Shown here: in pieces, positions 18,694-26,889 of the stretch
Position numbering within the stretch: position 1 is the stretch's first letter
How the letters are laid out: each line of letters begins with the position of its first letter
From: an uncultured Actinomycetes bacterium
GTDB lineage: Bacteria > Actinomycetota > Acidimicrobiia > Acidimicrobiales > RAAP-2
Length of the DNA stretch: 46,601 nucleotides
Reading direction: 5' to 3'
Assembly (NCBI GenBank): GCA_903832015.1
Contig: CAIKZX010000096.1
Span: 1 to 46,601 of the forward strand
Notes under the pieces: generated by a model
Seen by the model: only the letters and a program-made list of their open reading frames with translations
The model's database searches: none
Told to the model about the DNA's origin: nothing
Position numbers and translations under genes: made by a program

Positions 18694-20846
18694 GTAATCC
18701 CGTATTCATTGAGTAACCAGGCCACCACCTCAGCCTCGTCGCGCCAGGCGTCGTAGCGTCCCGTCGGGCCCGAGTGCCCCGCGCCCATTTCGGTTTTTAG
18801 AATGGCCTGATTTTTTTCCGAGGCGTCGCGTAGTTTGAGAACCCACTTGGCGGGTTCCCAGAAACCCACCCGTGAATCATTCAGCCCACCGGCACAGTAG
18901 AGGTGCGGATAGACCCGTTCCGATCCGTCGGGGTTGGTCGCGGTCACATTGTCGTAGGGGGAGTAGCTCTTCATCGTGACGTAACTGGTGGCACTGGCCT
19001 CAGGGTTTCCCCATTCTTCCCACTCACCAACGGTGAGGGGCAAGGACGCGTCGAGCATGGTGGTAACGACGTCAACAAAGGGGACTTCCGCGATTATGGC
19101 GTGGAACAAGTCGGGGGCCAGATTCATTACCGCGCCCATCAAGAGTCCACCCGCGGATCCACCGCGAGCGGCGAGCTGCTCGGGAGTCGTCCAACCAGAG
19201 TCCACGAGGTCTTGCGCGACGCGAACAAAGTCACTAAAGGTTGTTGGCTTCTGAGCTAACTTTCCCATTTCGTACCAACGTCGGCCCATTTCACCACCAC
19301 CACGAATGTGGGCGATGGCGTAGATTACGCCGCGGTCGAGCAACGATAAACGCATTGCGGAGAAGCGGGGGTCGATTGAGATTTCATAACTGCCGTAGCC
19401 GTAGAGAAGTAGGGGTGCTGGCCCCTTGGGGCGCATACTGCCATCGGTCAAGAGCTCGGCCTGATTGCGGTGTGCGACCAGAGTCACGGGAATACGTTCA
19501 CCATCGGAGGCGGTAGTCCACCAACGTCCCGTGATGTAGCTTGATTCGTCATATCCGCCGAGGACCTCTTGCTGTTTGAGCACCGTCATCTCGTCGGTTT
19601 CAATGTTTAGCGAGGCGAGCAGTGAGGGTGTCGTCATCGAGGTCATGCCCACCCGGAGGTGAGTAGTCGCGTAGTTGGGGTTGCCACCCGCACCCACCGA
19701 CGAAGGATACGCGGGGGCCGGCACGAGGCGCGAGCGCTCAAGGAGGTCCACTCCGAAGGGGTCGTCTCCGTGTAGCAGCGATACGACGCGCAAGGCGGGA
19801 CAACCTTCATTTCGCTCACCAATGGCCAAGAAGGTGGCGAAGGCATCAACTCCTTCGAGGCGGTTTCCCGGGCGCTCCGCAATAATTTCGCGCCAGTGTG
19901 AATCATGCACCCGGCGGGCCAGGAGGCGAAAGTCGGTGGCCCCTTCGTTGGTGGTCTTGAGCCACCAGCCGTCACCTCGGTCGTCGATGAAGTGTTCGAG
20001 GTCGTATTCGATACCGAACTTTCGTTCCTCTACGACCGTTGGATCAGAGAGAGGGGTGTGGGCGTCGATGTAGCGGAACTCGCTGGTCATCGAAGAGCCA
20101 ATTTGAATACCGATGATGGCCTCGTCTCGACTGGTACCAATGCCAATTGAGTACTGCGCATCATCTTCTTGGTAGACGAGATGATCTTCGGACTGCGGGG
20201 TGCCAAGGGCGTGACGCCACACCTGCCACGGGCGCATCGCCTCATCGACCTTGGTGTAGAAGAAATACTGGGCGTCGGCCGCCCACGCGAAGCCGTAGTA
20301 GACGTTCGTAAGGACATCGGGCAGGGCGTCACGCCCAATCAGAGATCGAATGGTAACGGTGTGCCGTTCGTCCCCATCAAAGTCCGTTCCCACCGCGATC
20401 CATTGGTCGTCGGGGCTGAGGACAAATACCCCCACTGATAAGAAGTCGTGGCCCTCGGCCTCTTTGTTCTCATCAAAAATAATCTCCTCACCCGGGAGCG
20501 CTTCAATCCCAACCAGTGGCGGGTTGTCCCCATCACCAACAGCGGGCACGCGACAGCTGATGGGGTAGTTGAGGCCCTCTTGGGTGCGCTCGAAATACCA
20601 CCAACCTCGCCGGCGAACGGGCACGGACATATCGGTCTCTTTAATTCGGCCCTTGAATTCCTCGAAGAGGGTCTCGCGCAGGGGTTCAAGTGGGGTGATG
20701 ACCTCGCGGTAGTGCCGGTTCTCCGCTTCGAGGTGGGCGAGTGTCTCCTCGCTACGCTCCATTAGCCAGTAGTAGTTGTCCACCCGGGTATCACCGTGGC
20801 GGGTGATTTGGAAGGGTCGCTTTGGGGCGCTGGGGGAAGGGGTCAT
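18687..20846 (-). CDS. ptrB: Oligopeptidase B-like S9 prolyl-oligopeptidase family peptidase
   Basis: This 719-residue serine peptidase has the two-part architecture of S9A enzymes: a beta-propeller at about 70-410 and an alpha/beta-hydrolase domain at about 430-719. The catalytic triad is Ser564 in ARGGSAGG, Asp657 in GGLNDSRV and His691 in GAGHSGPTGR. Oligopeptidase B cleaves short peptides after basic residues in the cytoplasm; there is no signal peptide. The gene stands alone, divergent from sufB and convergent with the membrane protein gene. A CAAAGT box 6 bases before the ATG (20853-20858, minus) is compatible with a leaderless mRNA. The oligopeptidase B call rather than prolyl oligopeptidase rests on the HGDTRVDNYYWL start and the triad contexts. 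Confidence 0.88.
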   Translation of the reverse strand: MTPSPSAPKRPFQITRHGDTRVDNYYWLMERSEETLAHLEAENRHYREVITPLEPLRETLFEEFKGRIKETDMSVPVRRRGWWYFERTQEGLNYPISCRVPAVGDGDNPPLVGIEALPGEEIIFDENKEAEGHDFLSVGVFVLSPDDQWIAVGTDFDGDERHTVTIRSLIGRDALPDVLTNVYYGFAWAADAQYFFYTKVDEAMRPWQVWRHALGTPQSEDHLVYQEDDAQYSIGIGTSRDEAIIGIQIGSSMTSEFRYIDAHTPLSDPTVVEERKFGIEYDLEHFIDDRGDGWWLKTTNEGATDFRLLARRVHDSHWREIIAERPGNRLEGVDAFATFLAIGERNEGCPALRVVSLLHGDDPFGVDLLERSRLVPAPAYPSSVGAGGNPNYATTHLRVGMTSMTTPSLLASLNIETDEMTVLKQQEVLGGYDESSYITGRWWTTASDGERIPVTLVAHRNQAELLTDGSMRPKGPAPLLLYGYGSYEISIDPRFSAMRLSLLDRGVIYAIAHIRGGGEMGRRWYEMGKLAQKPTTFSDFVRVAQDLVDSGWTTPEQLAARGGSAGGLLMGAVMNLAPDLFHAIIAEVPFVDVVTTMLDASLPLTVGEWEEWGNPEASATSYVTMKSYSPYDNVTATNPDGSERVYPHLYCAGGLNDSRVGFWEPAKWVLKLRDASEKNQAILKTEMGAGHSGPTGRYDAWRDEAEVVAWLLNEYGITQ

Positions 20847-20892
20847 GGCTCTACTTTGTCAGGTTCTCGGTCAGAACGTCCACCGGAGTTAG

Positions 20893-20917
20893 TACTATGA
20901 GCGTAGGGTAAATACCC
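20893..20917 (+). promoter_or_regulatory. sufB promoter -10 box with a palindromic operator candidate
   Basis: TACTAT at 20893-20898 is a good -10 box. The predicted start near 20905 falls at the edge of a perfect inverted repeat, GGGTAAATACCC (20906-20917). A palindrome at the transcription start is a typical repressor site, and Suf operons are often controlled by Fe-S-sensing repressors. Which protein binds here is unknown. A ribosome-binding site, TAGGAG, follows before the ATG at 20930. Confidence 0.45.
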
Positions 20918-20929
20918 GATAGGAGCGCA

Positions 20930-22330
20930 ATGGCAATAGACAATCTGGACTTCAGCCGGTACCAATTGGGTTGGAGCGACGAACAGATCCCCGTCTTCAA
21001 GCCCAAAAAGGGCATCAACGAGGCCATCGTTCGCGAAATGTCGCAAATTAAGAACGAAGAGCCCTGGATGCTCGACTTCCGACTCAAGGCGCTAAAAAAG
21101 TTCGAACAAAAGCCCATGCTGCCCTGGTTTGCGACCCGCATGCCCGACTTGGACTTCAATGACATCTACTACTACATCAAGCCCACCGAGGGTCGAGTGG
21201 ACTCCTGGGAAGATCTTCCCGACGCCATCAAAAATACTTACGAGCGACTGGGCATTCCTGAGGCGGAGCGTAAGTACCTAGCGGGCGTGACCGCACAATA
21301 TGAATCGGAAGTCGTCTTTCACCGAAACCGTGAAGATCTCGAACGCTTGGGTGTTCTCTTCTGCGATATGGACACCGCGGTGCGTGAGTACCCGGACCTC
21401 GTTCGCAAGTATTTCGGAACGGTAATTCCACCCAACGACAATAAGTTTGCGGCGCTGAATTCTGCGGTGTGGAGTGGTGGCTCCTTCATCTACGTTCCAC
21501 CCGGAGTCAAGGTAGATCAGCCCCTGCAGGCCTACTTCCGCATCAACACCGAAAACATGGGACAGTTTGAGCGCACTCTCATCATCGCCGATGTTGGTTC
21601 GCAGGTTCACTACGTCGAAGGTTGCTCCGCACCGGTTTACTCGACCGACTCACTGCACTCTGCGGTCGTGGAGCTCGTAGCCCTCGAGGGAGCACGCATT
21701 ACCTACACAACTATTCAGAACTGGTCGAACAACGTGTACAACTTGGTAACTAAGCGCGCTCGCGCTGAAGCCGAGGCTCACGTCGAGTGGATTGACGGCA
21801 ACATCGGATCACGACTGACGATGAAGTACCCCTCGGTGTACCTCATGGGCCCCAAGGCGTCGGGTGAGGTGTTGTCGGTGGCGTACGCCGGTCCCGGGCA
21901 GATTCAAGATGCCGGTGCCAAGATGGTGCACTGCGCGCCCGAGACGACCTCAACGATTATTTCGAAATCAATCTCCAAAGATGGCGGTCTAACGGCTTAC
22001 CGTGGACTGGTCAAGGTTGAAGAAGGCGCTACGGGCGCTAAGAGTTTCGTACGCTGTGACGCCCTGCTCTTAGATGAGCGTTCCACCTCGGAGACCAAGC
22101 CCTACATGGAGGTGGGCGAGCGCGACGCCTCAATTGGTCACGAGGCAACGGTGTCAAAGATTGGCGATGACCAACTCTTCTATCTCATGAGCCGAGGACT
22201 GAGCGAGGCGCAAGCCATGGGCCTTATCGTGAATGGTTTTATTGAACCGGTCACTCGTACTCTGCCGATGGAATACGCGGTCGAGTGGTCCCGTCTAATT
22301 GAACTGCAAATGGAGGGTTCCATTGGCTGA
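20930..22330 (+). CDS. sufB: Fe-S cluster assembly scaffold SufB
   Basis: This 466-residue protein is the scaffold subunit of the SufBCD complex, on which Fe-S clusters are built. Family features include [19 protein letters not shown] near the start, [27 protein letters not shown], the beta-helix core, and the C-terminal [12 protein letters not shown] with the conserved cysteine and [16 protein letters not shown]. Length matches actinobacterial SufB. The ATG has TAGGAG upstream. It is first in the operon sufB, small Cys protein, sufD, Rieske protein, sufC. SufR is absent from its usual upstream place; instead oligopeptidase B diverges from it. Confidence 0.96.
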   Translation: MAIDNLDFSRYQLGWSDEQIPVFKPKKGINEAIVREMSQIKNEEPWMLDFRLKALKKFEQKPMLPWFATRMPDLDFNDIYYYIKPTEGRVDSWEDLPDAIKNTYERLGIPEAERKYLAGVTAQYESEVVFHRNREDLERLGVLFCDMDTAVREYPDLVRKYFGTVIPPNDNKFAALNSAVWSGGSFIYVPPGVKVDQPLQAYFRINTENMGQFERTLIIADVGSQVHYVEGCSAPVYSTDSLHSAVVELVALEGARITYTTIQNWSNNVYNLVTKRARAEAEAHVEWIDGNIGSRLTMKYPSVYLMGPKASGEVLSVAYAGPGQIQDAGAKMVHCAPETTSTIISKSISKDGGLTAYRGLVKVEEGATGAKSFVRCDALLLDERSTSETKPYMEVGERDASIGHEATVSKIGDDQLFYLMSRGLSEAQAMGLIVNGFIEPVTRTLPMEYAVEWSRLIELQMEGSIG

Positions 22331-22357
22331 GCTTCGCAGCTTGGTTCGTGGGACTCG

Positions 22358-22729
22358 ATGACGATGGGAATGCGCGAAGAGTGCAAACACTTCCAGTCAC
22401 GGACCTACGAATCAGGCGAGGTAGCTCGTTTTTGTGTCTTAGGTAACGCCCCAGACCAGCCTTGGAATTGTCCGGACAACTGCGTTACCTACGAGCGTCG
22501 CTTCGCCGATGTGGGCTGGTCGCACGGGACACTAGTCCCAGCGCCCGCCCAACCCGAGCCCGTGACGGAAATCCCAATTGAAAATCGGCGAGAGGTTCTT
22601 GACATGGCGAGTGAGATCGTGAATGCGGTCGCACCCGAAATGATCGGCGAGCGGCTAGCTGAACTGGAAGCACTGAAAAAGAAAGATCAAAGGAGTAAAC
22701 GCTTTTGGCGTCGCGATCGCGACCGCTAG
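22358..22729 (+). CDS. Small cysteine-containing protein of unknown function in the suf operon
   Basis: I do not know a function for this 123-residue protein. Its first 45 residues hold four cysteines and a histidine (C9, H11, C26, C37 and C41: EECKHF, ARFCVLG, PWNCPDNC), a plausible zinc or Fe-S site. The rest is a helical, acidic then Lys/Arg-rich tail ending KRFWRRDRDR. There is no signal peptide or membrane segment. It lies between sufB and sufD with gaps of 27 and 28 bases on the same strand, so a role in cluster assembly, metal delivery or regulation is a reasonable inference. Three ATGs (22358, 22364 and 22370) are possible starts, all before the first cysteine. Confidence 0.8.
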   Translation: MTMGMREECKHFQSRTYESGEVARFCVLGNAPDQPWNCPDNCVTYERRFADVGWSHGTLVPAPAQPEPVTEIPIENRREVLDMASEIVNAVAPEMIGERLAELEALKKKDQRSKRFWRRDRDR

Positions 22730-22757
22730 AAACTGATACTCGCCAACCCCCCACACC

Positions 22758-23975
22758 ATGACTAATTTCTCCAACTCCGCCACAGTACGAATGAACGGTG
22801 ACCCCACTCGACTTGAGGCCTGGGACCACTTCGTCCAAGTAGGCCTACCCTCCACGAAAGATGAGGTGTGGCGGTACGCACCGTTACATGATTTCTCTCT
22901 CGACCAGTTCGCCAGCTTCGAACCACTTACCAATAACGCAATCTCTGCTCGGGCCGCCGAGTTGCTCAGCGGGCCCTCCGTCCACATCGTTGACGGAGTC
23001 GTGAAGAGCTCTAACTTGCCCGCCGGCGTAACGATTACGTCGAGCACCACGCCCACTACATTGGACCGCTCTCCAGTCGTCGAACGCTACGCGGCGGATA
23101 CCTTTGCCCTGCTCGCCATCGCTCTGGCGCCGGAGACTCTCACGTTGCGGATTGCTCCCCAAACTCGGCTTAGCCAGTCGATTGCTCTCGTGCACGAGAC
23201 CACCGCTGGTGTGAACTTCTCCCTGACCCAAATCGTGGTGGGTGAAGGCTCCTACGCCTCATTCGTCGAATACTTCGATGGGGCTCCCGATGCGTTGGTG
23301 GTTCCCTTAAGTGAGTACTCCGTCGCGGAAAATGCTTCGCTGGAGGTAATTACCTGCCAACGTCTGGCTCATTCGGCTTGGCATATTGCTCGTTCCACCG
23401 GATACTTAGAACGGGCCGCATCGTTACAACAGTCCATTATTGGATTGGGGGCGCACTACAACCGCTCACGTAATGACGCTCATCTACTGGGCGCTGGGGC
23501 GGTAAATGAACTGCGCACAACATTTCTCGGCTCGGGAACCCAAGTCCATGACTTCCGTACGCGCCAGTATCACGTTGCTGGCCGCACTGATTCACGACTC
23601 CTCTCCAAGGGAGCGGTGGCGGGGGATTCACGATGCGTCTACACCGGTTTGATTGAGATCGAGAAGGGTGCCAAGCGCACAGACGCTCGACAGACTAATC
23701 ACAACCTCCTGCTCTCAAGTACCGCTCACGCGGATTCGGTTCCGAACTTAGATATCCGAGAGAACGACGTCATGTGCGCTCACGCCTCAACCGTTGGGCC
23801 CCTCGACGAACTGCAACGCTGGTACTTAGAATCTCGAGGAGTGCCTCCACGCGAGGCCGAGCGACTGCTGATTGAGGGCTTCTTTACTGAGATGCTCGTG
23901 GGAGCTCCTGCCGAAATCATCAGTGGCGTGAGTGAAGACGTTACCCGCGTACTCTCTGAAGAGCTGGTCGGCTGA
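22758..23975 (+). CDS. sufD: Fe-S cluster assembly protein SufD
   Basis: This 405-residue protein is the SufB paralogue that completes the SufBC2D scaffold and is needed for iron acquisition during cluster assembly. It has the N-terminal helical part (PSTKDEVWRYAPLHDFSL), the beta-helix core (SIIGLGAHYNRSRNDAHLLG, RTDSRLLSKG) and the C-terminal NHNLLLSS...ENDVMCAHASTVGPLDE, whose His is the conserved SufD residue. The stop overlaps the ATG of the Rieske gene by one base (TGATG), indicating coupling. Length is usual. Confidence 0.94.
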   Translation: MTNFSNSATVRMNGDPTRLEAWDHFVQVGLPSTKDEVWRYAPLHDFSLDQFASFEPLTNNAISARAAELLSGPSVHIVDGVVKSSNLPAGVTITSSTTPTTLDRSPVVERYAADTFALLAIALAPETLTLRIAPQTRLSQSIALVHETTAGVNFSLTQIVVGEGSYASFVEYFDGAPDALVVPLSEYSVAENASLEVITCQRLAHSAWHIARSTGYLERAASLQQSIIGLGAHYNRSRNDAHLLGAGAVNELRTTFLGSGTQVHDFRTRQYHVAGRTDSRLLSKGAVAGDSRCVYTGLIEIEKGAKRTDARQTNHNLLLSSTAHADSVPNLDIRENDVMCAHASTVGPLDELQRWYLESRGVPPREAERLLIEGFFTEMLVGAPAEIISGVSEDVTRVLSEELVG

Positions 23976-24286
23976 TGAGTATCGACATTGGCGCTATTGC
24001 CGATTTTACGAATGACGAAGCCACCAAGGTCTCCGTGGAGGGAAGAACACTCGTGGTGGTTCGAATTCAAAATGATTTCTACGTGCTCGATGACCGGTGC
24101 AGCCACGAAGATTTCCCTCTCTCGGAGGGCACCGTCGATGTCGCAAGTTGTGAAATCGAATGCGCGCGTCATGGAGCGATGTTCTCCTTGGTTGATGGCT
24201 CTCCCCATTCCTTTCCTGCGACCAAAGCAGTGCGGACCTACAAAGTTGAAACAAAGAATGACCGAGTGGAAGTGACCTTCTCATGA
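23975..24286 (+). CDS. Rieske-type [2Fe-2S] ferredoxin
   Basis: This 103-residue soluble protein carries a complete Rieske motif: Cys42-x-His44 (RCSHEDFPL) and Cys63-x2-His66 (ECARHGAMF). Such small Rieske proteins transfer electrons to oxygenases, but a copy between sufD and sufC is a known actinobacterial arrangement, where it may supply electrons for cluster assembly. There is no membrane anchor, unlike the bc-complex Rieske protein. It overlaps sufD by one base and sufC by four, so it is translated as part of the Suf operon. Its exact role is not established. Confidence 0.92.
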   Translation: MSIDIGAIADFTNDEATKVSVEGRTLVVVRIQNDFYVLDDRCSHEDFPLSEGTVDVASCEIECARHGAMFSLVDGSPHSFPATKAVRTYKVETKNDRVEVTFS

Positions 24287-24996
24287 GCGAACTAGTAATA
24301 ACCGATCTACGGGCTGAAGTGGCGGGCAAGGAAGTATTGAAGGGCATCTCACTAACCATGAAGTCTGGCGAGGTTCACGCAATTATGGGCCCAAACGGTT
24401 CGGGTAAATCAACCCTCGCTCACGTGTTGAGTGCGCACCCTGGCTACAAAGTTCTTGGCGGTACCGTCACGCTAGATGGGGTGAATCTGCTCGAGCTCGG
24501 CGCGAGCGAACGAGCCCGCGCTGGATTGATGCTGGCGATGCAACAGCCCGTTGAAGTTCCGGGTGTTCGCCCCATCGACCTACTCGTGGCCGCCGGCGCC
24601 AGTGGTGATGCGGTGGAGAACATGCGCCACGAGGCCGAGCGCGTTGGCCTCCGCGGTGACCTGCTCGAGCGCTTTGTAAATGTCGACCTCTCGGGAGGCG
24701 AAAAAAAACGGGCGGAGATGGTGCAGCTGGCGGTACTAAAGCCCAAATTCGCGATCTTGGATGAGATTGACTCCGGTCTGGACGTCGACGCGCTACACGC
24801 CGTTGGCGAACGCCTGAGTGCAGCAACCCGTGAATGGAACTGCGGTCTCTTGGCCATTACCCACTTCCGCCGATTGTTGGATGTGCTGGCGCCAGATGTG
24901 ATTCACGTGATGAGTGCGGGAAAAATCGTGGCGTCGGGAGGTCCGGAACTCGCCGAGATTCTTGAACGTGACGGTTACGAACCATTCAAGGTTTAA
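24283..24996 (+). CDS. sufC: Fe-S assembly ATPase SufC, copy 1
   Basis: This 237-residue ABC-type ATPase works with SufB and SufD. Walker A is GPNGSGKS (36-43), the Q-loop is MQQPVEVPGV, the signature is LSGGEKKR (about 136-143), Walker B is FAILDEIDSGLD (about 157-168) and the H-loop His is 194 (ITHFRRLLD). All catalytic motifs are intact. It overlaps the Rieske gene by four bases. A second intact SufC lies 3 kb away on the opposite strand with sufS and sufU. The two differ at many positions, including the Q-loop (MQQPVEVPGV here, FQYPEAISGV there), so this is not a recent duplication. Confidence 0.95.
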   Translation: MSELVITDLRAEVAGKEVLKGISLTMKSGEVHAIMGPNGSGKSTLAHVLSAHPGYKVLGGTVTLDGVNLLELGASERARAGLMLAMQQPVEVPGVRPIDLLVAAGASGDAVENMRHEAERVGLRGDLLERFVNVDLSGGEKKRAEMVQLAVLKPKFAILDEIDSGLDVDALHAVGERLSAATREWNCGLLAITHFRRLLDVLAPDVIHVMSAGKIVASGGPELAEILERDGYEPFKV

Positions 24997-25010
24997 GTAC
25001 GGTAAACGCT

Positions 25011-25032
25011 GAGGGGCCCAAAATGGCCCCTC
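25011..25032 (+). other. Hairpin after sufC copy 1
   Basis: GAGGGGCC and GGCCCCTC form a perfect 8-base-pair stem with a six-base loop, 14 bases after the sufC stop. It lacks a T tract, so it is not a standard intrinsic terminator, but may protect the 3' end or aid termination. The -10 box of the next gene begins seven bases further on. Confidence 0.45.
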
Positions 25033-25038
25033 GCCCGG

Positions 25039-25044
25039 TAGACT
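25039..25044 (+). promoter_or_regulatory. Candidate -10 box, leaderless LCP mRNA
   Basis: TAGACT ends 7 bases before the ATG at 25052, with no Shine-Dalgarno sequence between. A 17-base spacer would put the -35 region inside the preceding hairpin, where no match is seen. Confidence 0.45.
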
Positions 25045-25051
25045 CAAAGTC

Positions 25052-26437
25052 ATGACTTATCCCACGAACGGCAATTCTCGACCTCAGCGCAACCGGATCG
25101 CCAATGAACAGCGGCTTGCTGCTCTAGGGGCCGCCATCGATGGAACGTCCGAGCGCGGAACGCAATCAAATACTCGCGTCAGCGCCCGCGCGGGTCGCGG
25201 AGGTCGCGGCGGTGGCAGGAATCGCCGACGTCTCGTTATCTCCCTAGTTGTCGTGGGGGCCCTACTTGTGGGTGTCGTTGGCGGGGGCTATCTCTACGCA
25301 CAGTGGCGCTTCAGCAAAATCATCAAAATTACGAATAAAGCTGAGCAGCCTCTAACCGGACCCGCCTTCAACATTATGGTGTTGGGCTCAGACTCGGGAG
25401 CGGGCCTTTCCTCCGCGGTAATGAGGAAAACTGGTCGCAATGCAGTTTCGGGGGCACGGAGTGATGTTGTAAAAATCATGCACGTCGACCCAACGGCTGG
25501 AACAATCTCGTTGGTTTCGATTCCCCGCGACACCGTCGTTTCGATGATGGCGAATCAAAATCTGTACGGCAAATTCAACCGCATTAACGCAGCGTTTAAC
25601 AATGGGCCAGCCCTCGTCGCGCGAACCGTCACCGCCAACTTCGGAATCCCCATCAACTACACCGTTGTTATCAGTTTTGCGGGCATGATTAACTTGGCTA
25701 ATTCGGTGGGCGGGGTGTACCTGAACTTTAAGTATCTGGCCCGCGACCCGTACTCACAGCTCAACATCACTCACACGGGGTGCCAGCTCGTCACAGGTTT
25801 CCAAGCGCTCGCCCTGGTGCGGTCACGGCACTATTACTACCAGCACTCCGGTAACAACCCCTGGCCGTATCGCGGGGATACCTGGAATCTCAGAAGGCTC
25901 AACGCCACCGGCTGGTGGTCGGATCCATCGAGCGACTTTGGTCGAATTGAACGTCAGAACGCCTTTTTGCGGGCTTTAGTGAATCGACTGAAGGCAGATA
26001 CCAACCTCCTGCAAATCAACTCGGTAGTAGCGGCACTTCCGTCGGGACTCGCGATCGACTCCAAAATGACACTTCATTGGCTCATTAGTTTGGGGCTGCG
26101 TTTCAAGAGCTTGGGGGCGAACTCTATTGCGACCTACACCTTGCCCGTGCATGGCAAGCTGATTAATGGAGCGGATATGGAAGTTGCTAGCCAGCCGTCT
26201 GCCCAACAGTTGCTGGTGAACATTTTTGGCAAGGAGTTGATGAAGCCAACTAACCCTGCGCCAAATGACGCGTTGCAGTCAGTTCAGCCACCTCTCGTGT
26301 ACGCCACGACAACAACGAAAGTTACGACGACGACCAAGGCTAAGCACCACCACAAGCCAGTTGCTACGACCACGACGACCAGCCCAACGGCGGTTCAGTA
26401 CATTTACAACCCGACGCCCTGCACGCCTAAGCGCTAA
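25052..26437 (+). CDS. LytR-CpsA-Psr (LCP) family envelope glycopolymer transferase
   Basis: LCP enzymes attach glycopolymers such as arabinogalactan or teichoic acid to peptidoglycan. This 461-residue protein has a cytoplasmic Arg/Gly-rich N-terminus (1-60), one transmembrane segment (61-83), then an extracellular LCP domain (about 105-320). Motifs include VLGSDSGAG, GARSDVVKIMHVDP, SIPRDT, KFNRINAAF, LALVRSRHYYY and FGRIERQN, which supply the Asp and Arg residues that bind metal and pyrophosphate. The tail is a low-complexity Thr/His/Lys stretch (TTTTKVTTTTKAKHHHK), likely a wall-embedded linker. It has its own promoter and splits the Suf locus in two; its stop overlaps that of convergent sufU. 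A functional tie to Suf is not evident. Confidence 0.9.
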   Translation: MTYPTNGNSRPQRNRIANEQRLAALGAAIDGTSERGTQSNTRVSARAGRGGRGGGRNRRRLVISLVVVGALLVGVVGGGYLYAQWRFSKIIKITNKAEQPLTGPAFNIMVLGSDSGAGLSSAVMRKTGRNAVSGARSDVVKIMHVDPTAGTISLVSIPRDTVVSMMANQNLYGKFNRINAAFNNGPALVARTVTANFGIPINYTVVISFAGMINLANSVGGVYLNFKYLARDPYSQLNITHTGCQLVTGFQALALVRSRHYYYQHSGNNPWPYRGDTWNLRRLNATGWWSDPSSDFGRIERQNAFLRALVNRLKADTNLLQINSVVAALPSGLAIDSKMTLHWLISLGLRFKSLGANSIATYTLPVHGKLINGADMEVASQPSAQQLLVNIFGKELMKPTNPAPNDALQSVQPPLVYATTTTKVTTTTKAKHHHKPVATTTTTSPTAVQYIYNPTPCTPKR

Positions 26438-26889
26438 TTCTCCTCTAAGCCCTGACTGAGGGTATTCCAAGCCAGCGTCGCGCACTTGATGCGTACGGGG
26501 AATTTGGAAACTCCTTGGAGGGCCGCGAGTTCACCGAGTGAACGAAGGACGTCGCGATTCAGTGGGTCAGTAAGGTCAACCACCTCACCATCAAGGGTCA
26601 TCATGTTTTTGAACTTGGCCAGAACCTCACGAACTTCGTCCAGAGTCCGTCCCTTCACGGCCACCGACATGAGAGATGATGAGGCCTGGGAAATAGAACA
26701 TCCCTGCCCAGTGATCTTGATGTCGGCGACAACCCCATCAGTTACGTTGAGATATACCGTGAGCTCGTCGCCACAGAGTGGATTGAAACCCTCAGTTTTG
26801 CTGGCGGGTGGTGGAAGCTCACCACGGTTGCGTGGAGTTCGGTAGTGATCGAGGATGATCTCTTTGTAGAGGTTTTCTAGATTTGACAT
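26434..26889 (-). CDS. sufU: Fe-S assembly sulfur-transfer protein SufU
   Basis: This 151-residue IscU-fold protein accepts persulfide sulfur from SufS and passes it to SufB. The zinc ligands of the SufU type are present: Cys39 and Asp41 in NPLCGDE, Cys64 in GQGCSIS and Cys126 in RIKCATLAW. The insertion relative to IscU and the ending LAWNTLSQGL are typical. The ATG directly abuts the sufS stop with no spacer, so it is coupled to sufS. It is the last gene of the minus-strand sufC-sufS-sufU operon. No SufT gene follows. Confidence 0.94.
   Translation of the reverse strand: MSNLENLYKEIILDHYRTPRNRGELPPPASKTEGFNPLCGDELTVYLNVTDGVVADIKITGQGCSISQASSSLMSVAVKGRTLDEVREVLAKFKNMMTLDGEVVDLTDPLNRDVLRSLGELAALQGVSKFPVRIKCATLAWNTLSQGLEEN

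Noticed and set aside
25011-25032. Hairpin after sufC copy 1 as a classical rho-independent terminator
   Set aside because: The stem is good but no T tract follows; it is listed only as a hairpin.
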